NCBI RefSeq assembly: GCF_014224155.1
Contig: NZ_JAASUI010000003.1
Coordinates: 124,001-188,000 of the forward strand
Reading direction: 5' to 3'
Length of the DNA: 64,000 bases
Source: Listeria cossartiae subsp. cossartiae
GTDB lineage: Bacteria; Bacillota; Bacilli; Lactobacillales; Listeriaceae
Translations under genes and position numbers: made by a program
Notes under the pieces: model-generated
Told to the model about the DNA's origin: nothing
Seen by the model: only the letters and a program-made list of their open reading frames with translations
Database searches by the model: none
In this document: piece by piece, positions 30,288 through 39,626 of the stretch
How the letters are laid out: every line of letters begins with the position of its first letter
How positions within the stretch are numbered: the first letter of the stretch is position 1

Positions 30288-30857
30288 TTAATTATGCTTA
30301 ATTAAAGCCAAAACTTCACTTCTAAGCTTATCGTCATTTTTAAAAGCGCCTCGAACAGCACTTGTAATTGTTTTTGTTCCTGGTTTATTGACACCGCGGA
30401 TTGTCATGCACATATGCTCTGCTTCCATGATGACCATCACACCAAGCGGTTTTAGTTTGTCCATCATAATCTCTGCAACATTCGTTGTAATACGTTCTTG
30501 CAGTTGTGGACGGCGACTCACATCATCTACCACGCGCGCAAGTTTGCTAAGACCAGCAACTCTTCCATTTTGTGGTAAATACGCAACGTGAGCTACTCCG
30601 AAAAAAGGGACAAGATGATGTTCACACATAGACGAAAAACGAATGTCTTTCACAAGCACTAATTCTTCATGTTGTTCTTCAAAAATGGTATCGAAATGAA
30701 CAGAAGGATCTTTTTTAAGTCCAGAAAACACTTCTTCATACATACGAGCTACTCGCATTGGTGTATCAATCAATCCTTCACGTTCTGGATTTTCTCCTAC
30801 TGCTTCTAAAATAACTTTTACCGCGTCAGCAATCTTTTGTTTGTCTATTTGCTCCAT
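30288..30857 (-). CDS. folE: GTP cyclohydrolase I
   Basis: A 189-residue FolE (mtrA in Bacillus) that converts GTP to dihydroneopterin triphosphate, the first step of folate synthesis. Zinc and catalytic residues are in [13 protein letters not shown] and [13 protein letters not shown]. The start at 30857 fits the family length and follows AGGGGAA; the longer frame adds 21 unconserved residues. It heads the folE-hepS-menG-hepT-ndk cluster. Confidence 0.95.
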   Translation of the reverse strand: MEQIDKQKIADAVKVILEAVGENPEREGLIDTPMRVARMYEEVFSGLKKDPSVHFDTIFEEQHEELVLVKDIRFSSMCEHHLVPFFGVAHVAYLPQNGRVAGLSKLARVVDDVSRRPQLQERITTNVAEIMMDKLKPLGVMVIMEAEHMCMTIRGVNKPGTKTITSAVRGAFKNDDKLRSEVLALIKHN

Positions 30858-31021
30858 CCTTAATTCCCCTATCTTTTTAGCATTATATACCTTGTATATC
30901 TTAACACAGCCGAACTTCAAGGTAAATTTAATTTGCTTGAATTAGTGATAATAATAGGGTTTTTTTGCTTTCGTAATTATATTCCCTATTTCTAAAACAG
31001 AAAACCACTAAAAATGGACAT

Positions 31022-31065
31022 AAAAAAACTAGCCTAGCTTAATTATAAAATTAAGGCCAGACTAG
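31022..31065 (-). terminator. terminator after hup
   Basis: Compound hairpin (inner cttaatt / aattaag, outer ctag / ctag with small bulges) followed on the minus strand by seven T. Confidence 0.75.
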
Positions 31066-31091
31066 AGTTAGTGCTTAAAAGTCTATGTAGC

Positions 31092-31367
31092 TTATTTAAC
31101 AGCTTCTTTAAGCGCTTTACCAGGTTTGAAAGCTGGTACTTTACTTGCAGGGATGTCGATTTCTTCTTTAGTACGAGGGTTACGGCCTTTACGGGCAGCA
31201 CGTTCACGTACTTCAAAGTTACCAAATCCGATTAATTGAACTTTTTCACCTTTAGATAAAGAAGTTTGAATAGTTTCGAATACAGCTTCTACTGCTTTCG
31301 CTGCGTCTTTTTTAGAAAGATCAGCTAGTTCAGCAACGCTATTTACTAAATCAGTTTTATTTGCCAT
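31092..31367 (-). CDS. hup: DNA-binding protein HU
   Basis: A 91-residue HU-type histone-like protein. It has the dimerisation helices [21 protein letters not shown], the [18 protein letters not shown] arm with the conserved Pro and Lys/Arg residues, and the C-terminal helix PGKALKEAV. It binds and bends DNA without sequence specificity. The start at 31367 is behind GGAGGTG. The sole hup copy in the window, with its own promoter and terminator, consistent with high expression. Confidence 0.97.
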   Translation of the reverse strand: MANKTDLVNSVAELADLSKKDAAKAVEAVFETIQTSLSKGEKVQLIGFGNFEVRERAARKGRNPRTKEEIDIPASKVPAFKPGKALKEAVK

Positions 31368-31388
31368 TGTGTTTTTCACCTCCTTCAC

Positions 31389-31770
31389 AGAATACTACAA
31401 AATAAGCAGGCACTAGATGGTACCTGTATTTCTCTTTTTTTCCAAAAACTTGGAAATCTAAGGAGAATCATGACTGAAATGGCTTAACTACAAGCCTTAA
31501 CAGTAATTCTGATAAAAGATTATCACATAATCCTTACAACTGCAAGGAATAATGCCAAACTGACACCGTTTCTTAACATTTTCAATCACAAACTTTTTTC
31601 TTTAAATGCTTGAAAACGTGATAGTATCAACCTGTTATCCATAATACTAACTTGGAAGCCTTAGAATAGCAAGCGATACCACCACAATCGGCTAAAATAG
31701 TTCTTTTTTCATAAAAATATGTGTAAATTTGTGGCTATTACCTGAAAACTCTAGGTTTCTGAGCCTAGTT
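31389..31770. other. intergenic region upstream of hup
   Basis: No coding region is supported in this 382-bp gap. It holds the hup promoter (31519-31545) and a hup leader of roughly 140 nt with a small hairpin (ggcttaactacaagcc, about 31484-31499). Further on are AT-rich sequence and the presumed end of the phosphatase transcript, with an inverted repeat ctagg/cctag at 31751-31766. Confidence 0.5.
31519..31545 (-). promoter_or_regulatory. hup promoter
   Basis: On the minus strand TTGCAG and GATAAT are about 16 bp apart, with TG just before the -10 (TGTGATAAT), an extended -10 arrangement. It lies about 150 bp upstream of the hup start. Confidence 0.5.
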
Positions 31771-32760
31771 TTATTCTAACATTTCTTTCTGGAAAGCTGC
31801 TTTTTCTGCTGCAGTAATTCCGATTCCTTTTTCTAAATAATTCGCTACAGAACCATATTGTTTTTTCATTTCATCAAAAGCAATTTCTAAATACTCCGGA
31901 CGTGCTTCTGCCATTGGACGGAATGTTTCTAAGTCGATTTTTTCAGATCCATTCGAAAATAGCGCCACAATTCCACCCATTTCTCGTAAAATGTCATCCT
32001 GATAGCGATTAGTGATGGCATAATCGTCGAAAATCGTTTTTTCTGGCACATCTAGCAATGTTAATAATAATGCCCCTAAGACGCCTGTACGGTCTTTTCC
32101 GGCGGTGCAATGGAATACGAATGGAAGTCCCGCTTTGGCATCTTCTAAAACTTCTGTAAAAATTTCTTTAAAACCTTCAACTGACTGAACGAATACACGA
32201 TAACTTTCGCCCATGAGTGGCTCATAAATAGTTTTGTCGTCAGTTACTGGTAGCTTAGTTTCTTCGTTTTTGGCTGTACCGATTGGAATATGCTTATTTA
32301 GCACCCCTTCAATTGCCGGCGTAGGTTGCGCTTTTACTTCCGAACTACTGCGCAAGTCACAAATCCATTTAATATGTAATTTTTGAAGCAAGGCTGCATC
32401 CGCTTCGTTAATATTTACTAAATTAGAAGAACGATATAACTTGCCCCATTTCACGTGTTTACCATTTTTGGACTCATAACCGCCCATATCGCGAAAATTA
32501 AAGACACTTTCGAGTGGTAAAATCCGTTCTGAAACAACTGTTTTATCTCCGTTTGGCGCCTGTAACAAGAAATACACGGGAATGTCCTGTGTTTCATAAG
32601 TAAAGTGATCAACCTCACTAGTCACCTTAAAAACAGGCTCACTTTTTGCTTCTAGGCTAGGACTACTGCTTACAAAAACCACTGTTCCTGCGCTGACTTC
32701 TTCCTTTTTCCACGTTAATGTTACGGCTTTATCTGTACGAGTAACTTCCATATTTTCCAC
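31771..32760 (-). CDS. tyrosine-protein / lipid phosphatase (LipA-like)
   Basis: A 329-residue phosphatase with the P-loop HCTAGKDRTG at residues 217-226 (Cys218 nucleophile, Arg224). The Lys/Asp in the loop is typical of the Tyr_phosphatase3 group, some of which also dephosphorylate phosphoinositides. Residues 1-80 form a beta-rich N-terminal domain, then FNFRDMGGY opens the catalytic domain. No signal peptide is seen. Monocistronic, at the place where Bacillus carries spoIVA. The in vivo substrate is unknown. Confidence 0.8.
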   Translation of the reverse strand: MENMEVTRTDKAVTLTWKKEEVSAGTVVFVSSSPSLEAKSEPVFKVTSEVDHFTYETQDIPVYFLLQAPNGDKTVVSERILPLESVFNFRDMGGYESKNGKHVKWGKLYRSSNLVNINEADAALLQKLHIKWICDLRSSSEVKAQPTPAIEGVLNKHIPIGTAKNEETKLPVTDDKTIYEPLMGESYRVFVQSVEGFKEIFTEVLEDAKAGLPFVFHCTAGKDRTGVLGALLLTLLDVPEKTIFDDYAITNRYQDDILREMGGIVALFSNGSEKIDLETFRPMAEARPEYLEIAFDEMKKQYGSVANYLEKGIGITAAEKAAFQKEMLE

Positions 32761-32853
32761 CTACTTTGTATTATTTGGCTCTTCTGCTTCATTTTAGCAT
32801 ATTTCACAAAAAAAGAGCCAAAATAAGCGAATAGCCTATCTTGACTCTTTCTA

Positions 32854-33870
32854 TTAAAATGATTCTTTTTCGATTTTCTTTTTACGACCCATTAATAAAT
32901 CAACTGCTTCACGAGCATCTTTATTTTCAAATAAAATCGCGTAGATCGATTCGGTAATTGGCATATCAATGTCTAGTTTTTTCGCCCAACCATGTACTGC
33001 TTTGGCTGTTCGAACACCTTCCACGACCATGCCCATTTTTTCTAATACTTCATCTAAATTCTCGCCTTTACCAAGCATGTTCCCAGCGCGCCAATTACGT
33101 GAGTGCACACTCGTACAAGTAACAATCAAGTCACCAATACCAGTTAGCCCGTAGAAGGTTTGCGGATTAGAGCCCACAGCAACGCCGAGACGAGTGATTT
33201 CTGCCATTCCGCGAGTCATTAGTGCGGCTTTCGCATTATCGCCGTAACCAAGGCCATCAGAGATTCCTGCGCCTAGTGCGATAATATTTTTCAGCGCGCC
33301 ACCAATTTCAGCGCCAATCACATCATCATTCGTATAAATGCGTAAGTTGTTATTGATAAAACGATCTTGAACGATTTCTGCGGCCGTTAAATCTTTACAG
33401 CTCGCACAAAGTGTTGTTGGATGACGAAGCGCCACTTCTTCCGCATGACTTGGTCCAGAAAGAACAACAAGTGCTTTGCGTTTTGCTGCGTCCACTTCTT
33501 CTTCAATCACTTCGGACATTCTAAGATTCGTTTCAGGTTCAATCCCTTTACTTACATGCACTAAAATAGTCGGTTCTTTTAACGCTTCATTCAGCTGTTT
33601 ACAAACGATACGCATCGCATTTGTTGGAATAGCAATCACGACAATTTCTGCACCATCAATCGCTTCATCAAGTGATAATGTCGCTTTTACCTCAGTTGGT
33701 AAAATAATATCTGGCAAATAGTGACTATTCGTGTGCGATTCGTTAATTTCATTCACAATTTTATCTAAGTTTCCCCAAATAACTGGTTTATGATTATTAT
33801 CGGCTAGGACAAGTGCAAGACCTGTTCCCCAACTTCCAGCGCCAAGAATAGCTACTTTTTTCTGTGTCAT
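32854..33870 (-). CDS. gpsA: glycerol-3-phosphate dehydrogenase [NAD(P)+]
   Basis: A 338-residue enzyme supplying sn-glycerol-3-phosphate for phospholipids and teichoic acids. The N-terminal dinucleotide motif [16 protein letters not shown] is clear, with [16 protein letters not shown], the substrate Lys in [13 protein letters not shown], and [14 protein letters not shown]. The start at 33870 is behind GGGAGG. It follows der by 22 nt, so the two form an operon as in Bacillus. Confidence 0.96.
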   Translation of the reverse strand: MTQKKVAILGAGSWGTGLALVLADNNHKPVIWGNLDKIVNEINESHTNSHYLPDIILPTEVKATLSLDEAIDGAEIVVIAIPTNAMRIVCKQLNEALKEPTILVHVSKGIEPETNLRMSEVIEEEVDAAKRKALVVLSGPSHAEEVALRHPTTLCASCKDLTAAEIVQDRFINNNLRIYTNDDVIGAEIGGALKNIIALGAGISDGLGYGDNAKAALMTRGMAEITRLGVAVGSNPQTFYGLTGIGDLIVTCTSVHSRNWRAGNMLGKGENLDEVLEKMGMVVEGVRTAKAVHGWAKKLDIDMPITESIYAILFENKDAREAVDLLMGRKKKIEKESF

Positions 33871-33892
33871 TATATTTTTCCTCCCGAAAACT

Positions 33893-35203
33893 TTACTTAC
33901 GCTTACGAGCAATTACTCGAATTGGCGTACCCTCAAACGGAAATGCTTCTCTAATTCGGTTTTCTAGGAAACGTTCATAAGAGAAATGCATTAGTTCTGG
34001 ATCATTAACAAATACAACAAATGTCGGTGGTTTAACAGCCACTTGTGTTGTATAGAAGATTTTAAGGCGTTTACCTTTGTCCATTGGTGAAGGATTCATT
34101 GCAACCGCATCACTAATAACATCATTTAGCATACTTGATTGTACACGTAATGAATGGTTGTCGCTTACTTGGTTAATGAGTGGGAATAAATTATTTAAGC
34201 GTTGTTTTGTTTTAGCAGATACATAGACAATTGGTGCATAACTCAAGAATTGGAATTGCTCCCGAATATCCTCTGTCCATACATTAATTGTTTTTTCGTC
34301 TTTACTAATTGCATCCCATTTATTTACAACAATAATAATCGCACGTCCGGCATCATGCGCATATCCAGCAATTCGTTTGTCTTGCTCACGAATACCTTCT
34401 TCTGCGTTGATAACCACAAGAACAACGTCCGAGCGTTCAATGGCTCTCATTGCACGAAGCACACTATATTTCTCTGTGCTCTCATACACTTTCCCACGTT
34501 TTCGCATTCCGGCAGTATCAATCATGACATAATCTTGGCCGTCGAATGTATAAGTTGTATCAATGGCATCACGTGTCGTTCCAGCAATATCCGAAACAAT
34601 CACGCGGTCTTCCCCAAGCAGTGCATTTAGAATGGAAGATTTACCAACATTTGGTCGACCAATCAAACTGAATTTCACTGTATCATCTGGATACTCTTCC
34701 TCTTCTTCTTTTGGAAAATGAGCGCGAACAGCATCAAGCATATCGCCAAGCCCTAGACCATGCGAACCAGAAATTGGATACGGCTCACCAAACCCAAGTG
34801 CGTAAAAATCATAAATCTGATCACGCATTTCTGGGTTATCTACTTTATTAATCGCTAAAACAATTGGTTTATTAGACCGGTAAAGAATTTTTGCTACTTG
34901 TTCGTCTGCATCGGTAACCCCTTCACGACCATTGGTAATAAAAATAATTACGTCTGCTTCATCAATTGCGATTTCCGCTTGTGCGCGAATTTGCTCTAAG
35001 AATGGTTCGTCGGAAAGATCAATACCACCTGTATCAATAATGTTAAATTCTTTTCCAAGCCATTCCGCTGAATTATATATGCGGTCACGTGTCACACCGG
35101 GAACATCTTCCACTATGGAAACACGTTCACCAACGATTCTGTTAAAAATAGTCGATTTGCCAACGTTTGGACGTCCGACAATCGCTACAACTGGTTTTGC
35201 CAT
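33893..35203 (-). CDS. der: ribosome biogenesis GTPase Der (EngA)
   Basis: A 436-residue protein with two tandem GTPase domains and a KH-like C-terminal domain. G1 motifs GRPNVGKS lie at 10-17 and 182-189, DTGG/DTAG for G3, and NKVD/NKWD for G4. It is needed for 50S subunit maturation. Upstream of gpsA; the preceding rpsA unit ends in its own terminator. Confidence 0.97.
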   Translation of the reverse strand: MAKPVVAIVGRPNVGKSTIFNRIVGERVSIVEDVPGVTRDRIYNSAEWLGKEFNIIDTGGIDLSDEPFLEQIRAQAEIAIDEADVIIFITNGREGVTDADEQVAKILYRSNKPIVLAINKVDNPEMRDQIYDFYALGFGEPYPISGSHGLGLGDMLDAVRAHFPKEEEEEYPDDTVKFSLIGRPNVGKSSILNALLGEDRVIVSDIAGTTRDAIDTTYTFDGQDYVMIDTAGMRKRGKVYESTEKYSVLRAMRAIERSDVVLVVINAEEGIREQDKRIAGYAHDAGRAIIIVVNKWDAISKDEKTINVWTEDIREQFQFLSYAPIVYVSAKTKQRLNNLFPLINQVSDNHSLRVQSSMLNDVISDAVAMNPSPMDKGKRLKIFYTTQVAVKPPTFVVFVNDPELMHFSYERFLENRIREAFPFEGTPIRVIARKRK

Positions 35204-35301
35204 TATTTCACCTTCTTTTTTCTCGAATCCTATTTATCAAACTTTCTTTAGTTTATCAGTAAAATAGCTTACTGGCAATGAAAAGTTCGATTTCAAAAAG
35301 A

Positions 35302-35338
35302 AAAAGAGCCTATGGGAACAGTCTCCCTAGGCTCTTTT
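35302..35338 (-). terminator. terminator after rpsA
   Basis: Stem aaaagagccta / taggctctttt with further ggga/tccc pairing, followed on the minus strand by TTTTTCTTTTTG, directly after the rpsA stop. Confidence 0.85.
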
Positions 35339-35346
35339 GGATACAA

Positions 35347-36492
35347 TTATTTATCGTCGTTTTGAAGACCTTTTAGTTTATCACCAATTAAATCGCTCAT
35401 TTGGAATCCAGTATTCTCTTCTGGAAGTTCATAATCAGCTTCTTCGACCGGCGCATCTTGTAAATCTTTAATACTTAAAGATAAGCGTTGATCTGCTTCA
35501 TTTACTTCAAGTACTTTCACTTCTACTGTTTGGCCTTCTGAAAGGACTTCTTGTGGTGTCCCGATATGTTCGTGAGAGATTTGCGAAATGTGAACTAAAC
35601 CTTCTACTCCTGGGAATATTTCCACAAATGCACCAAAAGTAACTAGACGAACTACTTTTCCTTCTAAAACAGAACCAACAGGCGCTTTTTCAGCAATGCC
35701 GTCCCAAGGTCCAGGTAAGTTCGCTTTAATAGAAAGAGAAATACGTTCATTTTCAGGATCAATCCCGATAACTTTAACGGTTACTTTTTGTCCTTCTTCA
35801 AGTACTTCTTGTGGTGTTGCAATATGTTTATAAGAAATTTGTGAGATGTGAACTAATCCGTCCACGCCACCGATATCAACGAATGCACCGAAATTAGCTA
35901 AGCGTTGAACTGTACCTTCAATCACGTCGCCTTCTTTGATTTCGCTTAGTAACGCTTGTTTTTGACTAGCTTTTTCTGTTTCCACAACTGCACGATGACT
36001 TAAAATTACTCGGTTATTTTCTGGTTCAAATTCTACTACTTTGAACGTAAGGGTTGTTCCTTTGTAATCGGCGAAATCTTCCACAAAATGATCTTCTACT
36101 AAAGAAGCTGGAACAAATGCACGAACACCAAGATCAACAACTAATCCGCCTTTTACAACGTCACTAACTACCGCTTCGAATACCTCACCAGATTCAAATT
36201 TGGCTTTAATATCATCAGATGCTTTTTCGGCATCCACTTTTCTTTTAGATAAAACAAGTACATCGTCTTCTACTTTAGTGACAATCAAATCAAGTGTGTC
36301 GCCTACGCTTACAACGTCAGAAGCTGTCTCCACATGTATATTGGAAAGTTCACTTATTGGAACGACACCATCCAGTTTGCTATCGGGAATACCAACATAA
36401 ACTTGTTTATCTTCCACGCTTGTAACTGTGCCAGTGACTTTGTCTCCTTCTTCAAAATTTCTAACTTCTACATCAAATAAATCTTCAGACAT
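35347..36492 (-). CDS. rpsA: S1 RNA-binding domain protein, ribosomal protein S1 homologue
   Basis: A 381-residue protein with four S1 OB-fold repeats beginning at about residues 16, 100, 185 and 270 (for example GDVIEGTVQRLANFGAFVDIGGVDGLVHISQ, in part). Firmicute S1 has four repeats rather than six, so its role in translation initiation is less certain than in E. coli. The start at 36492 is behind GGAGGG; a GTG 20 codons upstream in the same frame also has a weak GAGG site and cannot be ruled out. It follows cmk after a 360-bp gap with its own terminator. Confidence 0.93.
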   Translation of the reverse strand: MSEDLFDVEVRNFEEGDKVTGTVTSVEDKQVYVGIPDSKLDGVVPISELSNIHVETASDVVSVGDTLDLIVTKVEDDVLVLSKRKVDAEKASDDIKAKFESGEVFEAVVSDVVKGGLVVDLGVRAFVPASLVEDHFVEDFADYKGTTLTFKVVEFEPENNRVILSHRAVVETEKASQKQALLSEIKEGDVIEGTVQRLANFGAFVDIGGVDGLVHISQISYKHIATPQEVLEEGQKVTVKVIGIDPENERISLSIKANLPGPWDGIAEKAPVGSVLEGKVVRLVTFGAFVEIFPGVEGLVHISQISHEHIGTPQEVLSEGQTVEVKVLEVNEADQRLSLSIKDLQDAPVEEADYELPEENTGFQMSDLIGDKLKGLQNDDK

Positions 36493-36803
36493 GTGTAGCC
36501 CTCCATTCGTTAGTCGAATTTTAGGAGTTTCTAATTCAGAAGCAACCTTCACGCTCGCCTCATCTGCTTGACTAGTTTTCCTAGATAGGCAAATTCCGAT
36601 TAATTAAAGAAAAAATATCAAATACACCTTCTGTAAAACTGATCTTCCAGCTAGAAAATCCTATCAAGATACTTTTCACAAAGTAAAAAATCTCTCTTAT
36701 AACATCCTACAAATCAGCACATTTGTCAAGCTCTTTTAAGGGGGTGAAAATGCCTATAGGGCGTGAAATCGCTCAGTTTGTTTGGGCTTTCAAGCTTAAA
36801 TTA
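36493..36803 (-). other. leader/promoter region of rpsA
   Basis: No gene is supported here apart from the possible 20-codon N-terminal extension of rpsA. On the minus strand a consensus TTGACA (about 36723-36728) and TATAAG (about 36695-36700) are present, but 22 bp apart, so the exact promoter is uncertain. The implied leader of nearly 200 nt is AT-rich and could hold autogenous control, which is not demonstrated. Confidence 0.4.
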
Positions 36804-36849
36804 AAAAAGTGCTCCATTCCTTTTTAGTTAAGAAAATGTAGCACTTTTT
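36804..36849 (-). terminator. terminator after cmk
   Basis: Stem aaaaagtgct / agcacttttt around a 23-nt loop, with TTTTTT following on the minus strand, directly after the cmk stop. Confidence 0.8.
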
Positions 36850-36851
36850 CA

Positions 36852-37526
36852 TCAATTATTGATTTTTAGTTCAGCTAGTGAAAGAATTTTATTGGCAACT
36901 TCGTCAATCGACATGGATGTTGTATCTACCTCAATTGCATCGTCCGCTTTTTTCAGTGGAGAATGTTCTCTTGTATAATCCAAGTGATCGCGTTCTTCAA
37001 TTTCTTTTTTGAGTTGGTTTAAGTCTCCGGCAAAACCTTTCGCCATATTTTCTTTATAACGACGTTCTGCGCGTTCTTCTACACTCGCTAGTAAAAAGAT
37101 TTTTAGTTCGGCATTTGGAAGAACCGCTGTACCGATATCGCGACCGTCCATGACAATTCCGCCTTCTGTTGCGAATACTTGTTGGCGTTTTTGCAAAGCT
37201 TCACGAATGGCCGGATGTGCCGCAACGATGGATACGTGATTTGTTACTTCTAATGAGCGAATCACTTCCGTCACATTTTCCTCGCCTACAAATACTTGCT
37301 GTACTTCGCCCGGTTCAAAACGAATAACCGTTTTTTCTAATAAAGCCGCAATAGCTTTTTCGTCGTCATATGCAAGGTTATTTTGTAAAGCGATATATGT
37401 TACCGCGCGATACATAGCACCCGTGTCGATATAAACAAAACGCAATTTTTTCGCAACGATTTTCGCTACAGTACTTTTCCCCGCTGCAGCTGGCCCATCA
37501 ATTGCGATACATATCTTTTTAGTCAT
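36852..37526 (-). CDS. cmk: cytidylate kinase
   Basis: A 224-residue (d)CMP kinase with the P-loop GPAAAGKST (12-20), [33 protein letters not shown] and the Arg-rich [10 protein letters not shown] lid. It phosphorylates CMP and dCMP with ATP. It lies 15 nt after the asparaginase gene and before rpsA, a neighbour order shared with Bacillus. Confidence 0.96.
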   Translation of the reverse strand: MTKKICIAIDGPAAAGKSTVAKIVAKKLRFVYIDTGAMYRAVTYIALQNNLAYDDEKAIAALLEKTVIRFEPGEVQQVFVGEENVTEVIRSLEVTNHVSIVAAHPAIREALQKRQQVFATEGGIVMDGRDIGTAVLPNAELKIFLLASVEERAERRYKENMAKGFAGDLNQLKKEIEERDHLDYTREHSPLKKADDAIEVDTTSMSIDEVANKILSLAELKINN

Positions 37527-37541
37527 AGAATAAAACTCCTT

Positions 37542-38504
37542 TTATCTGAAATTGGTTTGATTAATTTCTTCTTGGGATGCTAAAAGTACCATTAGTTTCA
37601 TCCGCGCTTTCTTGCTATCATAATCTTTTCCTAAAATAACGCCCCGATTATACAAGTCGAATGTGCTACCTTCATAATCATAGGTCGTGTATACATTGCC
37701 TTCTTCGGCGCTTGTTGTAATAACGACTGGAATTCCAGCATCTAAAGCGCGAATAATTGCTGGCATCATTTTGGGTGCAACCTGACCGCGACCGACGCCT
37801 TCCAAAACAATACCACCAACGCCTTTATCAATTGCTGCATCGATAAACAAACCGTCCGCACCTATGTAACATTTAATGACAACCACGTCTGGAAGATCTA
37901 AGCGAATATCAAAACACTCATGCTCAAGCGGTTTTTGATAAAGAAAAACTTGATCATTATCAATGATGCCAAGATAACCAAAACCAAACGCGCTAAACCC
38001 TTGAATATTAGACGCATGAACTTTTTTAACGTATCTAGCTGCGAAAATCCGTTCATTGAAAACAACAACGGTACCCGCTTGACGTAAATTTATTTCACAT
38101 GCCGTGTAAATAGCATGACGGATATTAACGTAAGCATCCGTCCCCGGTTCTTCTGGCGCACGCTGCGAACCAGTTACAACGACCGGTCTCGCATCAGTTA
38201 CTGCAAGATCGAGAAAATAGGCTGTTTCTTCTAATGAATCTGTTCCGTGTGTCACAACAATACCATCATATGTTTCATCCATGAAAATAGATTCAATTAG
38301 TTGCTTTAAACTGATTAAATCCGGAAGTGTAATATGCATAGATGGGAGTTGAAAAGTCGAATAGATGTCTATTTGAATTTCTGTTGGTAATTGGCATAAT
38401 GCAGCTAATTCTTCTCCAGATAATTCACCTGATGCAAGTTTTCCTGATGCTGTTTTCTTACTTGCAATCGTACCGCCTGTTGTAATTAGTGCCACTTTTG
38501 CCAT
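37542..38504 (-). CDS. ansA: L-asparaginase, type I
   Basis: A 320-residue cytoplasmic-type asparaginase, with no signal peptide. The two catalytic threonine motifs are TTGGTIAS (8-15) and VVTHGTDSLEETAYF (THGTD at 86-90). It hydrolyses Asn to Asp and ammonia. It sits between the LysM gene terminator and cmk with a 15-nt gap to cmk, so co-transcription with cmk is likely. Confidence 0.92.
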   Translation of the reverse strand: MAKVALITTGGTIASKKTASGKLASGELSGEELAALCQLPTEIQIDIYSTFQLPSMHITLPDLISLKQLIESIFMDETYDGIVVTHGTDSLEETAYFLDLAVTDARPVVVTGSQRAPEEPGTDAYVNIRHAIYTACEINLRQAGTVVVFNERIFAARYVKKVHASNIQGFSAFGFGYLGIIDNDQVFLYQKPLEHECFDIRLDLPDVVVIKCYIGADGLFIDAAIDKGVGGIVLEGVGRGQVAPKMMPAIIRALDAGIPVVITTSAEEGNVYTTYDYEGSTFDLYNRGVILGKDYDSKKARMKLMVLLASQEEINQTNFR

Positions 38505-38540
38505 GGTTATTTCCCCCTACATTTTCCATTTAAACAAACA

Positions 38541-38572
38541 AATGAGTCTCGGAAGCGTTTCCCAGACCCATT
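38541..38572 (-). terminator. terminator after LysM protein gene
   Basis: Imperfect 14-bp stem (aatgggtctgggaa / ttccgagactcatt) followed on the minus strand by TGTTTGTTT. Confidence 0.7.
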
Positions 38573-38584
38573 CAGTGTTGTTTA

Positions 38585-39307
38585 TTACTGTGGAATTGTT
38601 AGAACTGTGCCAACTGGTACATTGTTACTTCCCAGTCCATTGGCTTGTTTAATTTTTTCTACACCAGCAGCTGCTCCAGCTTGTCCATATGCGGAACGCG
38701 CAATGCTGTATAACGTGTCGCCAGCTTTAACGGTGTGAGAGCCACCAGCTTTTTTCTGTGTGGATTCACTTGCTTTTTTCTGTGCAGCTTTCTCTGCGGC
38801 AGCTTTGTCGGCTGCTGCTTTTTCTTCTGCGGCTTTCTTCTCTTCCGCAGCTTCTTGTTCTTTTCTTGCATTGGCAGCTTTAACAGCCTCTTCTTCTTGT
38901 GTTTTCTTATCTGCTGCTGCTTTTTCTTCGGCCGCTTTCTTTTCTTCCGCAGCCTTTTCTGCTGCTGCTTTTTCTTCTGCGGCTTTCTTCGCTTTTTCTT
39001 TATCTTCTTTCGATTGTGTGTTGTCAGATACATTGACAGTCGATTCTGTCTCTGTTTTTACTTCATTTGATGAACCCATGTTTTGTACTGTTACAAATAC
39101 AATTACTATAACGATTGGAATTAATAAGAAAAACACAATCAATAAATTCAGTAATGGGTATCTAAAAATGGTTTTCTTTTTTACTTTTCTGCTATCAGAA
39201 CGGGATAACATCGGCGGTTCATTATTAAATTCATCCTGCCCTTCAGCATTCATATCATAATCAGCCGGTTCTTCATATTCCCGTTTTTCTTTTCTTGTTT
39301 TTACCAC
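38585..39307 (-). CDS. membrane-anchored LysM-domain protein
   Basis: A 240-residue single-pass protein: an acidic cytoplasmic tail (1-45), a membrane helix (about 51-74), an extracellular Lys/Ala/Glu repeat stalk (about 104-180) and a C-terminal LysM domain (191-239, HTVKAGDTLYSIARSAYG...). LysM binds peptidoglycan glycans, so the protein probably spans from membrane to wall. It matches YpbE-type proteins, also found near recQ in Bacillus. It has a GGAGGA site, its own terminator and a 320-bp AT-rich upstream region. Confidence 0.85.
   Translation of the reverse strand: MVKTRKEKREYEEPADYDMNAEGQDEFNNEPPMLSRSDSRKVKKKTIFRYPLLNLLIVFFLLIPIVIVIVFVTVQNMGSSNEVKTETESTVNVSDNTQSKEDKEKAKKAAEEKAAAEKAAEEKKAAEEKAAADKKTQEEEAVKAANARKEQEAAEEKKAAEEKAAADKAAAEKAAQKKASESTQKKAGGSHTVKAGDTLYSIARSAYGQAGAAAGVEKIKQANGLGSNNVPVGTVLTIPQ
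38768..38986 (-). repeat. KAAEE/KAAADK-type coding repeats
   Basis: Degenerate in-frame repeats of units such as AAEEKKAAEEKAAADK within the LysM protein (residues 108-180). They encode a charged helical stalk and create long spurious frames on both strands. Repeat number could vary between strains by slippage or recombination. Confidence 0.8.
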
Positions 39308-39626
39308 TCAAAGTTCCTCCTTTAGTGCTTTCTAAAATTATCCTATGCACTATAATTGGCACAGAGAAGTGTTACATAAGATGTTAATAAATGAAATACC
39401 TTTGAAATAATTATACCCATAAAAACAACATACAACAATACTTAAAACGCTTTTTTAGAAAAAAAAGCAATAATCATTATAAATTAGTACTTCTGGCATA
39501 TAACCATTCTTTGCTTTTTACAGATTACTGAACAAAATAATAACAATTTTTTCGCTATTAAACAAGTCTTTTTTTAGAAAAAATGTGAAACTATCTACTT
39601 TTTTGTCGAATTTCGTAACGCTAAAA
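39308..39626. other. AT-rich gap between LysM gene and recQ
   Basis: No gene is supported. It contains an A/T-only-arm hairpin (gcttttttagaaaaaaaagc, about 39449-39468) and many A/T tracts. The LysM gene promoter must lie near 39320-39370, but I cannot assign it with confidence. In Bacillus a ypbD gene lies between these two genes; no remnant is recognisable here. Confidence 0.4.

Noticed and set aside
38659-39260. Long alternative reading frames on both strands across the LysM gene
   Set aside because: They are Lys-rich or Phe/Ala/Ser-rich products of the same coding repeats, with no ribosome sites; the LysM frame explains the region.
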